Both the position numbers and the translations under genes were made by a program. Below, piece by piece: positions 50,101 through 62,830 of a stretch of DNA of 64,000 bases. Source of the DNA: Chamaea fasciata (lineage: Eukaryota; Chordata; Aves; Passeriformes; Sylviidae); contig JARCOQ010000001.1 in the NCBI GenBank assembly GCA_029207755.1, forward strand, positions 92,057,637 to 92,121,636, written 5' to 3'. Positions within the stretch are counted from its first letter, which is position 1, and the number at the start of each line of letters is the position of its first letter. Below the pieces are notes generated by a model, which saw only the letters and a program-made list of their open reading frames with translations, ran no database searches and had not been told where the DNA came from.

Positions 50101-53100
50101 ATGATTATGGGAGGGTTAGTCTGGGTGTTTTTTCTTCTAGCTCTCGGGTTACTATTCAGCTCCCATAGGGGTTGAAGTCTGGGGGTGTGAAGTCTGGGAA
50201 ATAAAGTGCCCAGGATAAGCACAGCTTGCTGAGTGCAGACATAGTGGGCTCACAGGGCATTTGCAGTTCAAATCCTTTGAGGTCACAACACTGTGATGCT
50301 CTGCTTTGGCCAAAATTTGGAGGAGTCATTTTTTGAATGGTTCCTGGAAAGAGAAGATATGTGTCCTTATTAAATGTAAAAGCAATTTCATCTGATTTAT
50401 TGTACTTGGCTCACTCTTTTTGCTAAATATAAGTAGTGAAGTAGCTTAGAGTGATACTCTCTGTATGCAATTATGATTAGGCTCTCCTTTTTCTGGGCAG
50501 CCTCATCTGCAGTTTTTTTCTATAAAATCCTAATGTGGGAATATTGTTAGATGATAGAGTAGAAATTAATAAAGTATATCCAATTCAGTTTCTTAAGTGT
50601 AGCAAGATGGTGTCTTTTTTTCCTTTTTTTCTTTTCCCCTGAAGGCATGTGAATGTGTTCTTCGGAAGTAATGGTATAAAATCCATAGTAAGGATATAAG
50701 AAAGGAATGCAGTAGTGGAAATAAGTCATTTAATATTTATGAGTTTAAATTCTTGTTTGTACTTATTGGGATACTATATTTCTCTAGTGTTTTAAAGCAA
50801 AATAAACTAAAATCTCTTTGGTTTTTTTCTGAATGCTTATTTTTATTGTTTCACTCTCTTGAAACACAGAACTTAGAACCTTGGGAGGGGAGTCTAGTTT
50901 TTAAAACAATAACTTTAATTCATATCAATTTGCTTAATAGCAGATTCACTTGGCATCTAATTCTCAGTTTTAATTTGCTCCTGAGCTTTTAAGCATATCC
51001 AAATATATATTAAGATGTAGAAGTATTTGTCATTGGAAATTAGTACAGATATAAATACAAGATGCATGTGTACCTTATAGTGCTCAGATGTGCATCAGAA
51101 AATTCTGATTATGGTATTAAATTTTCATAGTCTATACATTTAAGAAAAGTATTTGTTCATTTTAGTGGGTAATTTTTTCAGATTTTTGCCATAATAAATT
51201 CATTTTGTAAGCCATGTTATTCTGATCACCTAGGACAATGTGGCACAAAGAAGTTTTTCATGCAGGTGGTAGCTGGTCAGCTGATAAGTGCTGATTGAAT
51301 CTACATTTGTCGAACTTTCAGGGAAAATAAGTTGAAAAGAATGAAGAAATAGAAGGGGCAACATTCTATAGCTGATCAGTGTCTTTAATGGTTATTGTTT
51401 TAAATACAAACTGCTTAAATGAAGAAAACTAGGAAATGGAAATATGCAAAGCCTTTGAAACCTCTTTAAAAGTGTAGCCATCCAATTAAAACACAGTTGC
51501 ATTCAAGAGGTATGACAATTCTGCTACCCAGAGGTTTTGTCTGTACATCCCTTTAGGGACAGTGATACAGATTACTTCAGCTAAGCTCAACTTTGTGTTC
51601 ATGTTCATCTTATGTTGCTCTGTATATTGGATTCAGGAGCTGATGATTCACCTCTTTTTAATAAGAATGAAATTTATAGTTGTAAACTTCATATTACATG
51701 GCAAAATAATCACAGACCTGAAATCTTAAAAGGTTTGTGCATAAGAGTAGTGACTGTAACAGATGAAAGTCTATTTTCCACAGCTGAACCACTTATCTCA
51801 TGCACTTATAATGATTTTTGTCTTTCTAGTTTGCTTCTTATCATGATGCAGAACTGTCATTTTGTTTAGTAGGAGTAATTGACAAAGTACAGCTGTGAAA
51901 TTGATTCATAACAGGAGGACAATATTGAAAATATGGTTATGTAAAGGCACAAGAAGCAATGTAAATTCTTCTCAATCCACCTACTGGAAAATTGTAATTC
52001 AGATGTTAACTCAAGCTGGAAAATGTTAGTACATCCAAACACTTTTCCCATAGGAGAAGAGAAAGCTAGAGTGGCTGACTGTAAGCCACTTTGTCTTGGA
52101 TCTGGAGAAAATATTTATTGGCAAAACCCAGAGGCCATAGAAATGAATTGTCTTATGGTTTACTGTGTCGGGTGCCTCCCTGGTTGGCCTCTGGAGGAGC
52201 CATGGCCCTCAACAGGAGAGGCAATGCTGAGTTGCCATACAGTTCCATACAGACTTGCAGTCAGCTCTGGGGTAATACCTTTTGGACATTACCAACCCCC
52301 ACAGATTTGAATCAATCTCCTACAAAAAGCTTTGTATTACAAAAAAAATACTGATCTCTCTGAGCTATTTATCTCCCTTGAAGGATTTTTGTTGAGACAA
52401 ACTTCAGTTTAAGCCTCCAACTTACTACAGAAGTGGTACACGCATCTGAAAAATGGGTTATGTGGTTGATCATGGAGCTGCTGCTGAGTTCCTGTGTGTG
52501 GGTGTGTGTCCGTGTCCTATGGTTGATTTTTAGCCACTGTGCTAGGTGAAGGAAAATCTACTGTCCCAGACTCTGCAGAGTGAGTGAGGTAGACAAACAG
52601 CCTGTAGGGTTCAGGTTTGAACAGTAGACTGGCATGATTTTTCCACTGCAGTGAGATGTCTGTTCCCACACTGCTGAGTTAAGGTTTGGGGAGTACCTGA
52701 CTCTCATTCTCAGTCCTAGAACTGATGAAGGCAGTCAGCTGGACTCCCAACTGTGACCAGGGAAGTATTTTTTCCATCTAGCATACTCCACCCCTGCAGC
52801 CTCCCTCACTACCACGACCTTGCCACACAAACCCAATGCACCTTTCTGTGGGAAAATGGAGTCCTTATTGACATTTATTGTAACTTAATGAACAGAACGG
52901 TTAGTGCTTTGCCAGAGTATTTCAGAATGATGTACAAAAATAATGTCCTAGTTGTCTGGTTTTTGTCTTCAAAAATGTTAAAATTTTGCATAAAAGATCA
53001 GATATAATTTTGCTAAGATTTACATTCCTGCTTTGTTTATGTCTTAAATGTCATATGGAGTTAATGGCAGTAAGTCATAACATGCTTTTCTACCTTAGAT

Positions 53101-55004
53101 TATTTAGTTATATTTTCTACGGAATGCAAATTCGTGAGGTATTTTGAGAGTTCTCATCATTACAAGAATAGCAGAAGCTGAAGTCTGTCTCTTAATGTAT
53201 GTTTTCACAAAATACAGCTTTTGCTTGACAGCATTTAAGTGAAGTACAGTAATTATGACATTAAGTGATGAGATAATATTTCTGTGTTTTCATTAATAAT
53301 GCAAATAAACATATTTTTTTCTTAAAGCAAATGTTCAAATAATTCTTAAGAACAGAAAAAAGTTTCATTGATTGAACTAAATGTGCATTCAAACAGTGAT
53401 TATGTTTCTACAATGACAGTGACTGGGGATTTTTAATTCTCTTTTTGTAATGTAGCATCTCTATGGGATATGCTCCCATCCCATGCATAGAGTTTGCACA
53501 GAAATTAGTTGTTCCTTCCATTAGACTTCTGGAGCATCCAGAAGTTAACTTTGAGCATACTTCTTTCACTTTTAAACTCTGTCACAAAAGCGTGTTTCAA
53601 ATTCAGTTTAAATCCTCTTCTAATACTCTTGATGAATTCTTGGTATTAGTTTATCCTTTAATTTTTAATTTCTATCCTGAGGTTTTTCCTCTGATCTGCT
53701 GGGGTTTTTTTCCCCCTCGAAACAAGAATGTATTTAATGACCTGGTGTAAATGTGACTTTTTTTATTTGCCTGAATGTTTTAGTTTTTTTTTTAATTTTC
53801 TGATGGACTGCCTTCATTAATAGATAAAATGCCCTTACTTTATGAGGGGAAAAAACACATTGCATCTAAATGCCTTATCTTGCTGATAATTGAGCCCTGA
53901 GTCAGTAACTTGCAATGGCATCTTCCAAATATTTACTTCCTAAATTCAGTGTGTTTTCAAGGAATTAACTCCCGGTGCAAGTTCTCAATTACTCCAGTAG
54001 CAGCTACATTGCCTTCACAGAAAGCCAGACTTGAAGGCTTAGTGAGGCACAACCACAAGGTGCAAGAGTGTGTGTTCTCCTTGTGCAACTTCCTGACAAG
54101 TTCTAAAACCTGAAGCAGGCCCAAAGAAGTGTTTTTGCTGTGAGATATGGTGCCTTTGCAAATTTGATAGATGCTGTTTGGCCAGGGTTATACTGAGATG
54201 CCATTGTTGCACCTTGTAGGCTGCCACAGTTATTGCAAAGTTACCTTTATCATCAAAACAAGTTTGTTCTGGAATTACTAGCTGTGATTCTGGAGCACAG
54301 GATTTTAAAATCTTGCATCTTTCTATTTACTTTTGCACATGCACAATGGATTTTAGGCCTTTCATTATCTTTTGGGAGTACAATGCCATCCTTGTTTGTG
54401 AAGGTAGCGTGCATTTTAGTTGGAAGGAGAAAAGGGATTTGAGCTCTCATCATTGATTCTCCTTTTGTTCCTGTTTTCCATAAAGGCAAGGTAGCCCACG
54501 TAGCATTTCTGAAATCCTTTTCCAAGATGACATCCAACATTCAGTTATTTTATGAAAGTCAGTGTGCCTTGCTTTTCTCCTTAAGCCTCCTGCTTTCCTT
54601 TACAGATATTTATTTTGTATCCTGCCTGCATTTTACCTCTTGTATGTTAGGGAAGAGCCCTGAAGAGCAATTCCTGAAGATCTTGTATCTGGTGATGAAG
54701 AGTTCAGGCAGGTTAGCAGATCCCTCAGGCTCTCACAGTAGATGAGGGAAATGTTAGAGTCATGTATAGGGTTCATCTGCTGCTTCTTTAATAGCTCCTT
54801 CAGTTAAACCTCACACAACTGCACTCTGCATCATACCTTTGTGTTTTTTAAATGTGAAGTGGACATTTGAAACCACTTATATGTTTGCTAAGTGCCACCG
54901 TGCCGAGCACAAAGGTGTATTTGCCATAGCTCTCCTTCAGTCTTGGTTCATTTAGAGACACAATGTGCCTTCTTCAGATTTTCTATACTCTTGGATTATT
55001 TTAT

Positions 55005-55041
55005 ATTATATTATTATTTAATATTATATCATTATTACTGC
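55005..55041. repeat. AT-rich (TTATA/ATT)n stretch
   Basis: A short imperfect ATT/TATTA repeat lies about 90 bases before the LTR start. It is low complexity with no further meaning visible. Confidence 0.75.
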
Positions 55042-55131
55042 AGGAGTCCATCTGAAGAAGAGAGATTATTTACTTGCTTCTTAACAGATTTTACGTTGAT
55101 ATATGGTATCATCTTGGTTTGAAAAGACAGG

Positions 55132-55855
55132 TGTCTGCTAAGGAAGGCAGGAGCCTCCCTTGAAATGGAGAATGTAAACTCCCTCCCTCTGAATTATTAT
55201 CATTGTGAAATTAAGGGGCTCTCAGGCAAAGATATGGAAATAGGAATAACAGTTGTTTACTAGGGAAATGAAAATAAAAATGTAGCAGTACAAAAAGAAG
55301 CAAACAAACAAAAAAGAAAACACTGACAGAGTCAGAATACAACCTGACACCCTGCTGGTCCGGGTGTTGGTAGCAGTCCAGTCAAGTCCTCTTGGAGTGA
55401 CAGATGTGATTCTGTTGAAGCAATGATGCTGAAAAAGGGTGTAGTTTTCCTCTGAAGGTCCAGTGGTGATGTAGATGGGTCTGGTCTTCCTCTGGGAATC
55501 CAGTGGAAACAGGCTGCCTTGGTGTTCTGATTCTCAGCTTTTATCCAGGTAGGAATGCTTGGCTCCTCCCACTGGGTGGAACATCTCACAATGGGATGAT
55601 GTAATTTTAGCAGTCATGCAGGGAGCCGTAATGGCCCATTAGCAGAAGATATCCCCCGGAGATATGAGGGTTGGGTTATGGAAGAGATAAAGAACTGCCC
55701 CACCTGTTTTTAACAGCTGGCCCATTAGGAGAAGATCCCCCCAGAGTTATGAGGGATGGGTTATGAAAGAGATAAAGAATACTGCCCCACCTGGTTTTAA
55801 CAGATGGGAGTAGAATACATACTTTTGGTTACATCTTGCATTGCAACCTAAGACA
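55132..55855 (-). mobile_element. solo LTR of an endogenous retrovirus, minus orientation
   Basis: On the minus strand the element starts TGTCTTAGG (from 55855) and ends GCAGACA (at 55132), giving TG...CA ends with TGTCT/AGACA terminal inverted repeats and a length of 724 bp. A GATAAAAG TATA-like box lies at 55538-55545 on the minus strand, and an AGTAAA polyadenylation-like signal lies near 55256-55261. Two 86-87-bp direct repeats occupy the U3 part. No polypurine tract precedes it, no tRNA primer site follows it and no gag/pol sequence flanks it, so it is a solo LTR left by recombination. I recall very similar LTRs from songbirds. Clean target-site duplications are not visible: gctatc on the right and gacagg on the left do not match. 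Confidence 0.82.
55632..55804 (-). repeat. two 86-87-bp direct repeats in the LTR U3
   Basis: Copies at 55632-55717 and 55718-55804 both start tggcccatta and end in taacag plus one or two bases. They differ by about ten substitutions and a 2-base insertion. Tandem duplications in U3 are commonly enhancer repeats of retroviral LTRs. Confidence 0.88.
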
Positions 55856-58800
55856 GCTATCTACACATTTAGCCCTTCCGTTTAGCTGTGGTCCTCGGTT
55901 AGGTCTGATCAGTGGACTCTGAGGAGATCTGGGCCAGTCCTGTTACTGCATGAACTGAAAGACGTGGGCCTGAAGGATATTTCTTTGGGTACTGCTGACA
56001 TACAACACATCATAGTTCAGTGCTTGCATACACCACCATGTGTATACTATGTGTAGTGGTCTATAGGTGCATAACTGGTTTTTGCCTTGTCCTTCGAATA
56101 TATCTTCTCTGATATTTTTTTTTGTTAATGGCAGGCCAGATGTCAAAGATTTTTTTTTCTTGTTACTGTTTTCAAGATTGAATTTTTCTCCAAAGGGAGA
56201 AATACTAACATTTCAACCTATTAGGCAGTAAAGTGGCGTATCATCTATAAGAAAAATATGAGTGTCCTAGAAGTGAGAACTGTAAAGTGTAATGAATATT
56301 TTCAAATGGTGGTTTTTTCTGATAAGGTAAAACCCTATAAAAACGTTTAGAGAGATCTTAACTACTGTATTATGTATTCAGCTGATAAGAAAACCCAACC
56401 TACTGAAATTCTTGGAACTTCAATGCTGGCACTGAAACTGAAGGAAAGGAGGTGTTGTGAATTATAAAGACTTGCAGTAGATCACAGAGGATGAAATATT
56501 TTTCATTAATGGACTCAAAGGTTAAATCAATAAATAATTTCTGAAGTTATTCCATGTTTTTCTACCTACTTCAAACATGTCTGAAATTCTCACCCACATG
56601 GAATAAGCATTTCTGGAATGCTGTTACATAGATGGTAGTTTTGCATCAGTTGCTCAATATGCTTTCCATATTAAATGAGTTTAAATTGTTTGTGATACAG
56701 CCTGTTTCATTCTTAATGATCCTAATTTACCACTTCCTTCAGACCTCCTTTTATACCATGCATTCTGTTTTTCTCAAGGTTGAAAAGCCAGTGTCTGTGT
56801 TAGGCCCAACATGTTATACCCAGACATTGGATTTCAGCTTGGGAATTTAGTTTTTTGCACCAGCCTTGTGGATCTTGCTGCCTAAGAATTCTTCATATTT
56901 TGTGCTGGTATTGCAGAGCCAAAAGGCCCTGTTGTGCCTGGCAGGCATTTGACAGTCTTTCCAGGTTCTTTAACTGATGCCCAAAGGCTAGTGTGGAACA
57001 TTATGTGATTTGATAAAAATTATTTCAGTGATATGTTTTGAATTCACACACTGCTGTTTCCACTGAATTGATTAGATTCCATTTTTGTGTTCTACTCCCT
57101 CTGTATCATACTTTGGGTATTTTATAAAATTACTCATTACATTTAAGTAGGCTTTAACAGAAGGAGTTCATGGTAACTATTAAATTCAAATTTGTGTTCA
57201 GCTTGCAAAATGGAGTACTTATAACCACCTTATTCCATTCATTTGAGGTGTTTTTCAGTTCTCTCTGTATTGATTTGATTTAATTCTGCAGTTTTAGCCT
57301 ACTCTAGAAATTTGTTGGCTTTTGGGGTCTTTTCCCCTGCAAATTGTAATATGATTCTCTGATTAGAATGTTGGGAACCGCAGGAAAATCTTTTTTTTTT
57401 TTCTTCATCTCTGTTAGTCTTGCTATCAAGATACTCTCTGTTTCTATACTCTTCTCTTTAGTGACAAAAGTTTTCAATTTTTTTCCTTTATCAGAATATT
57501 ATATTTAATATTCTGATCTGAGGACATCACTGATGTCTTTTCATATTGATGCTTTTGAAGGTTTTTGGTTCTCTTCCATCTCCTTCTTAAGTATTGCTTT
57601 TTTGACTTTTACCAACTCTTTCGAGACTTCTTGAAGTTTATAGTTTTCTTTGATACAAGACAGATGCTAGTTCTTGAGCGGTTGCCTTGCTCCATCCTGA
57701 TTCTTATTTTGTTTTCAAAAGTAACTGTCCTACCTAATTTACTAATTTTGGGATCCTCAGAGACTCTGTTTGGGTTCTGGGACTTCATGTGCCAGGCCTT
57801 TCTGTCTTACCATGTCAAGATAGTAGAAAATCTGTTTCCCTTAATCTTAATTAATCTTAACCTTCAGATATTACTCCTGTGCTTTGAATCAAGTTGCTAA
57901 ATCCAACTGGTACTGATCCTCTCTCTTACCTAATTACATATATTCACATATGAGAGAGAAGTTACTCATTTCAGTTACACCTTCATTCATCTTCTACTGC
58001 TATTAATTTTACCTGAAACCTTATTCCCTCAATACAATTTTCATTCGTTACCTGTCCAATGTTAATGGTTCAGTGATGCCAAAGAGCTTTAGTTGCCATA
58101 ATTGGAATGCTGTCATATCTTTGAATTCTTCATAAAACATATTTTTAATTTTGTCTTTGATGATTCTTCAGTGATAAAAGCATATTTTAGATTTTGTGCT
58201 ATTTCTCTTTTAACTTTCAGTCACTGACAGGTCAAATCAGGTGACTGCTCACAACATCAAGTTGCTTTAATTATTTCTCCACAGTATGAGTTTGTTAACT
58301 TTGAAAGCTTCTTTTTCTGGCTATTCTTACTTCTTTACAATGTAGAAACACATTTGCATGGTGTGTGCTCCTCAGCATAACAGAGGACATCTGACATCAT
58401 GCAGGACCAAAATATTTCAGGTGACCACCTTCCAGCCTTTTGTTTGAATAGTTGGGGTCTCATTATCTTTTCTAAACTTCTGGATTTTTATTTGGGCTTC
58501 ATTAATGTGCTTTGCTATTATTATTTATTAATACCTCTTCTCATAATGACATGCATTATTCTTTTTATGTTTGTGTGATTTTTTTTTTTAATTTCCCAGT
58601 TAGTAACCCTACCCTTAGGCTGCAAAGCTACTGCTTGAATGGATTAAGACTTGTGGCTGTGTACAGCCTGTCAGTGTCCTCAAAAAAAAAAAGGGACCTG
58701 AATTTATACACGTTTAACAGTCCTTTATTTTATTTAAAGCTTTTGACAGTGACAATAAACACAAATAACAATATGGTAAGATCTCCTAATTGTCATTATA

Positions 58801-59689
58801 AAGCTATCTGCAACTTGATGACACACTGAAAGTGAAGTAGTTCTCTGAACTGAACAGAGAGAAATGGATAAGAGCTTCCCTGAGGCAACAGTGTCCATTG
58901 ATTTTGTATCGTTTTAACTTTGTCATTGGCAAGCTAACAGTCTACATTTAAAATACTGTCTTGTCTTTTCCTGATTTTGCCTCTGATGTCCCCTATTTGT
59001 TGCTTGGTGTGCGTGTATGAAGTTGAATGTCCTTCAAAACTTTTGAAGGAGTGCATGCATTAATTACTTCCATAGACCCCAATATTCTAAACTGATTCTG
59101 TCTTTTACAAAGAAATGTTCTTAAATTACTGGCAATTCTTAACAAAGGAAGCTGTTACCAAAACATTACACACAGGAAGTGTGTAAGAACCTGGCTGGTT
59201 GAGGCCATCCGTCTGAGAGGTTAACTAGGACATTTGAGAGCTGTTTTCCTGGTGATTTTGCTTTTTCTGCTCAGTGTCCTCAAGCTACATAGCAGACTAA
59301 CCCCATTTCTCCACTTGGAAGAGAAGCCACAGTTTTTTTTCTTTAAATTATAATTTATTAACTGATACATAAAATAATTTATTTTTACAGAACAATCCTG
59401 TATAATCTCTTGTATTCTGAACTCCCCTGCTGTTTGGGTATACCTGAGAACAAAACAGATGCTTGTCACAGCCGTTCTGCTACCTTCCAGTTAGCCAAGT
59501 GAGCTGGTCTTGCTCATAAAGATGGATATGATTTCTGATGTGATTTCTTTAAATTCAGATTGGTATCAGAGCATGTCATGAGTGGGATGAGATAGTGATC
59601 TACAGATGGTGTTTGTTGTATACTATCACTCCTGTGATGCCCATTACCTTAACAGTCATGCCCAGTTCTTTCTGAATATTGTTTCAATT

Positions 59690-60090
59690 ATATTTTTACA
59701 TGAATGAATGAATGATTCGTTATACATGCCCTTTGAAATATTTACTTCATAATTTCTTTAAATTTATTCTTGCAAGGTAAATTCTCTGTTTCCCAGTGAT
59801 CCAAGTTATATTGCATGATGCTGATTGAAGTATGATTATATTGAAATATAATTAACTTTATCACACTTTAATTAGTAAAGCACACTGGATTTCTTTGAAG
59901 TTAAGCTCATGGGTTTTGGCTTAATAAGGAAATAGCATTGCTTGTGAGTCTGAAGCGTTACCTCTGAAAATATAATCCTGCAGCTATATAGGTGGTGTGT
60001 TTTGAGTACATCCCAATCCTTGTGTCACGCTTTGGTCTGAATCATTAAAATTGTATAGTCACATTTGCCAGTGGATCCTGAAATAAAAAT
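59690..60090. promoter_or_regulatory. possible conserved noncoding block
   Basis: The stretch is AT-rich but repeat-poor, apart from a short (TGAA)n at about 59700-59713. It has many TAAT-type cores (ttaattagtaaag, aatataattaac, aatcattaaaat) and a few CpGs. It looks like a candidate developmental enhancer by character only. Confidence 0.2.
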
Positions 60091-60187
60091 GAAAAACTTC
60101 AAAGTTACACGATAGCAACTTTCAGTCTTTGTGGAGTAGGGAGGATGTTATTGGAATTTTGAGCCAAATACTACACTTACTCTGAGA

Positions 60188-60203
60188 AATTTATTATTAT
60201 TAT
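60188..60203. repeat. short (ATT)5 microsatellite
   Basis: About five ATT units occur in otherwise unique intron sequence. Confidence 0.85.
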
Positions 60204-60897
60204 TCAAATTTGCTCTTGGCGCTGCTGATAGGAGTAGTAGCTCCCTGTGCAACCTCTTTCCTGTACATACATTGCACTTTAAAGGGAAAAAAAAAAGTTT
60301 TAGAGAGGTGCCAGTAAAAGGTTTTGACCTAACAGATACTTGATACATGAGAGATAATGACCCTGAAAAATTCACATTTAAGAATGTGTAGGAATGTACA
60401 TCAAAAACTGTCTGGTGTAAAACTGCAGCATTTTTTAGTTAGAGTACACGAACTGTGATTTAAATGCCTCTGGCTAACATTCAGGAAAACTGCTTATGGC
60501 TGCTAAAGCCTTGCCCCCGACGACCTGCCTGCTGCTCTGTTGAAACTGTGACTCTCAGGTTTAATTATAACAGCACCTTCTGTAAGTACTGTGTTGATAA
60601 GGATGTAGCAAATTAGCTGATGTGTTTTGGGTGATCAGCTGGTGTGGTAAAAGTTGTGGTCCGTTATGCACTTTGAAAATGGAATGGAGGTTATGTTAAA
60701 TTTAGTGCACATGATGCCTATGTTGTTTACTGCTGTTTCCTTCACAGTGTTGATCCTTTCCATGTTGATGTTTGCAACTGGAAAACTTCACGTGATGATT
60801 TCTCACAAATTTGTAAGACAGAAAAAGATCCAGTCAATTTGTGTGTATAGGTTGCGATGTGAAAGAATTGTGTCTCTTTTAAATCTGTCAGCTGTTT

Positions 60898-60907
60898 GGG
60901 GGGGGGG
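60898..60907 (+). repeat. 10-base G homopolymer
   Basis: A single run of ten G on the + strand stands in AT-rich intron; it is isolated and does not form a four-run quadruplex motif. Confidence 0.9.
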
Positions 60908-62139
60908 AACTCTTTCATACTGTGCACATTTTTTACAAAAACTTTGTTTTCATGTATGTCTTGCTATTCTCTACTCTCTCTCTGTGCTGCAAAAGTTATT
61001 AATATAAATGATCTTGAACCAACACCTTGGAATAAAACATCTCTCCCATTGACAATTTTATTTCCTCATTTTTTATTCTTGATCAATTCTTGGTTCTGCT
61101 TCAGACAGAAATCTTATACTCTGTTAAAGTCTTGCAACTTGTCATAGTACTACTTCTCCTTTGACAACATCTTCTGTTCTCCTTTACCACCACCACATTG
61201 CTGACTTTGGCTTGTCTTTGAAATGTGCTTGGTCTTCTTTTTGTTTTCCTTCTGGCTTATTTATTTTCTAAAACTTATTTCTCTCTTGTCCCTCACCTTG
61301 TGTAAGGTCCATTTCTTTTTGCTGTCTGCTTACTAGAAAACAAAGTAACCCAAATCTGAAAGAAAAATATTTAAAGCAGATCATTTATCTAAATTCTAGA
61401 ACTATTTTAACAGATTTTTATCTTGTTGTGCCTGTATTGTTACATGCTGTCAAAGCCCCTCTCAAAAAGGACAGGTTACAATGAGGAATGTTACTGTAAA
61501 GACTAACAGATTATCAGAGGCACCACAGATCTTCACACAAAGGAAATTAAATGCTCTTCACTCTGGAAAAATGCTAATTGGGAGGGACTAGAACAGAGGT
61601 TCTGAGAAGATGAATAGAGTTGTTACTGGTCTCTCCCAGCATAACAATTAGGGGGTATCAAATAAAATTAGCAAATGGAAGGCTCACCAGAAATTTTTTT
61701 TTCTTTGAAGTGATTTTGATATGGAGGGGCTTAGATTTAAGGAGAGACTTGTTGACAAGTCAATGGATAAGAAATCCATCAGAAGCTACTGGTTACAGAG
61801 ACATATTTCTAACAAAACCCAGTTGGAAGGATGAAGGCATTCTGGGAGTGGCACAACATCTGAAATGCTTCCCTAGGCTACTTCTGATGCCTATTGCTAG
61901 GAGTAGATTGCTGGCTAGATTGACCTCTGGACCAGTGTGTCTTATCTTCAAGATCCCTGAAATATTGCAGGACTGTAGATTATAGACGGATGAAGAGACA
62001 TGTTCAGAAATGTTTTTTTTTCTTTTTTTTTTTTAATTAGCATTTGTTAAAGGAGCCTTGCTTGCAGTTTTTTCATTTGGTTTCATCATGCCAAAAAGGC
62101 ATGCTAATAATTTTGTTTTATATGCCTGATTTCTGTGTC

Positions 62140-62830
62140 AGAGTGAAGAGCTAAATGACTGTCACTGAAACAGACGTGGATGGCTCCTCAGAGCCCAAGA
62201 CATTTAGTATTGGTGATGAGCATTGTGTCAGACTGAGAAAAAGTATATCATATTCTCTGCTACTCATGGCTGAGATGCTATTATTTCTGACCATGCCTGT
62301 CAGCTCTAATGTTAAACAGTGAAGGGTCATAGAAAATTAGTGTAATTTCAATGGCTGCTTTAGTGCAGCAAACATTAAGTCAGTTCCCAAGAACAGTTCC
62401 CTGGTGCAACCCCTAATAAATTCAAACTTTATTTTTAGGGATGACCTTTAGTAATGCGAGTCTTGATCCATTGAGATGCTGTTCACTTTTGATGCATCTC
62501 CAAATCCCTTTTTTATGCATTTTAAATCAACACATGCTTATTCTGAATTTATGTGTGTGGATAGACGGAGAGATGTAATTTAAACACATCTGTTCAAATA
62601 TGCGTTTCAGATCAACTTGGTGCCGGTTCTCATAATACGGCTGCGTTTTTGATGGGTATTATATCCCTAAAGTACACAGCAGATGGTATTTATTAGAGAT
62701 TGAATGGAAATGAAGTTTAAGGATGTTGAGCTTTTTGTCTTAAGTCGCTCATTTTTTAATCATAAAACAATAATGATCTGAAGTTATAAATCCGTAATGA
62801 AGTTCTATAAAATGTTTCTTGTTTATGGGG
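62140..62830. promoter_or_regulatory. possible enhancer-like block with retained CpGs
   Basis: The segment 62455-62800 keeps about nine CpGs (for example aatgcgagt, agacggag, tatgcgttt, gtgccggtt, atacggctgcg, aagtcgctc, atccgtaat) in a CpG-poor intron. It also carries an acaataatg SOX-like site at 62767-62775 and several TAAT cores. It has no simple repeats and no open frame of note. CpG retention in unique noncoding sequence suggests constraint, but alignment would be needed to show it. Confidence 0.32.

Noticed and set aside
55126..55856. GACAG flanking both LTR ends as a target-site duplication
   Set aside because: Using it would move the LTR ends off the canonical TG...CA termini; the right-hand copy overlaps the terminal AGACA of the LTR itself.
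54900..56100. Full provirus around the LTR
   Set aside because: No primer-binding site, polypurine tract, or gag/pol/env-like coding sequence is visible on either side.
61620..61985. 121-codon + strand open frame
   Set aside because: No recognisable family and it crosses a T-rich run; probably chance.
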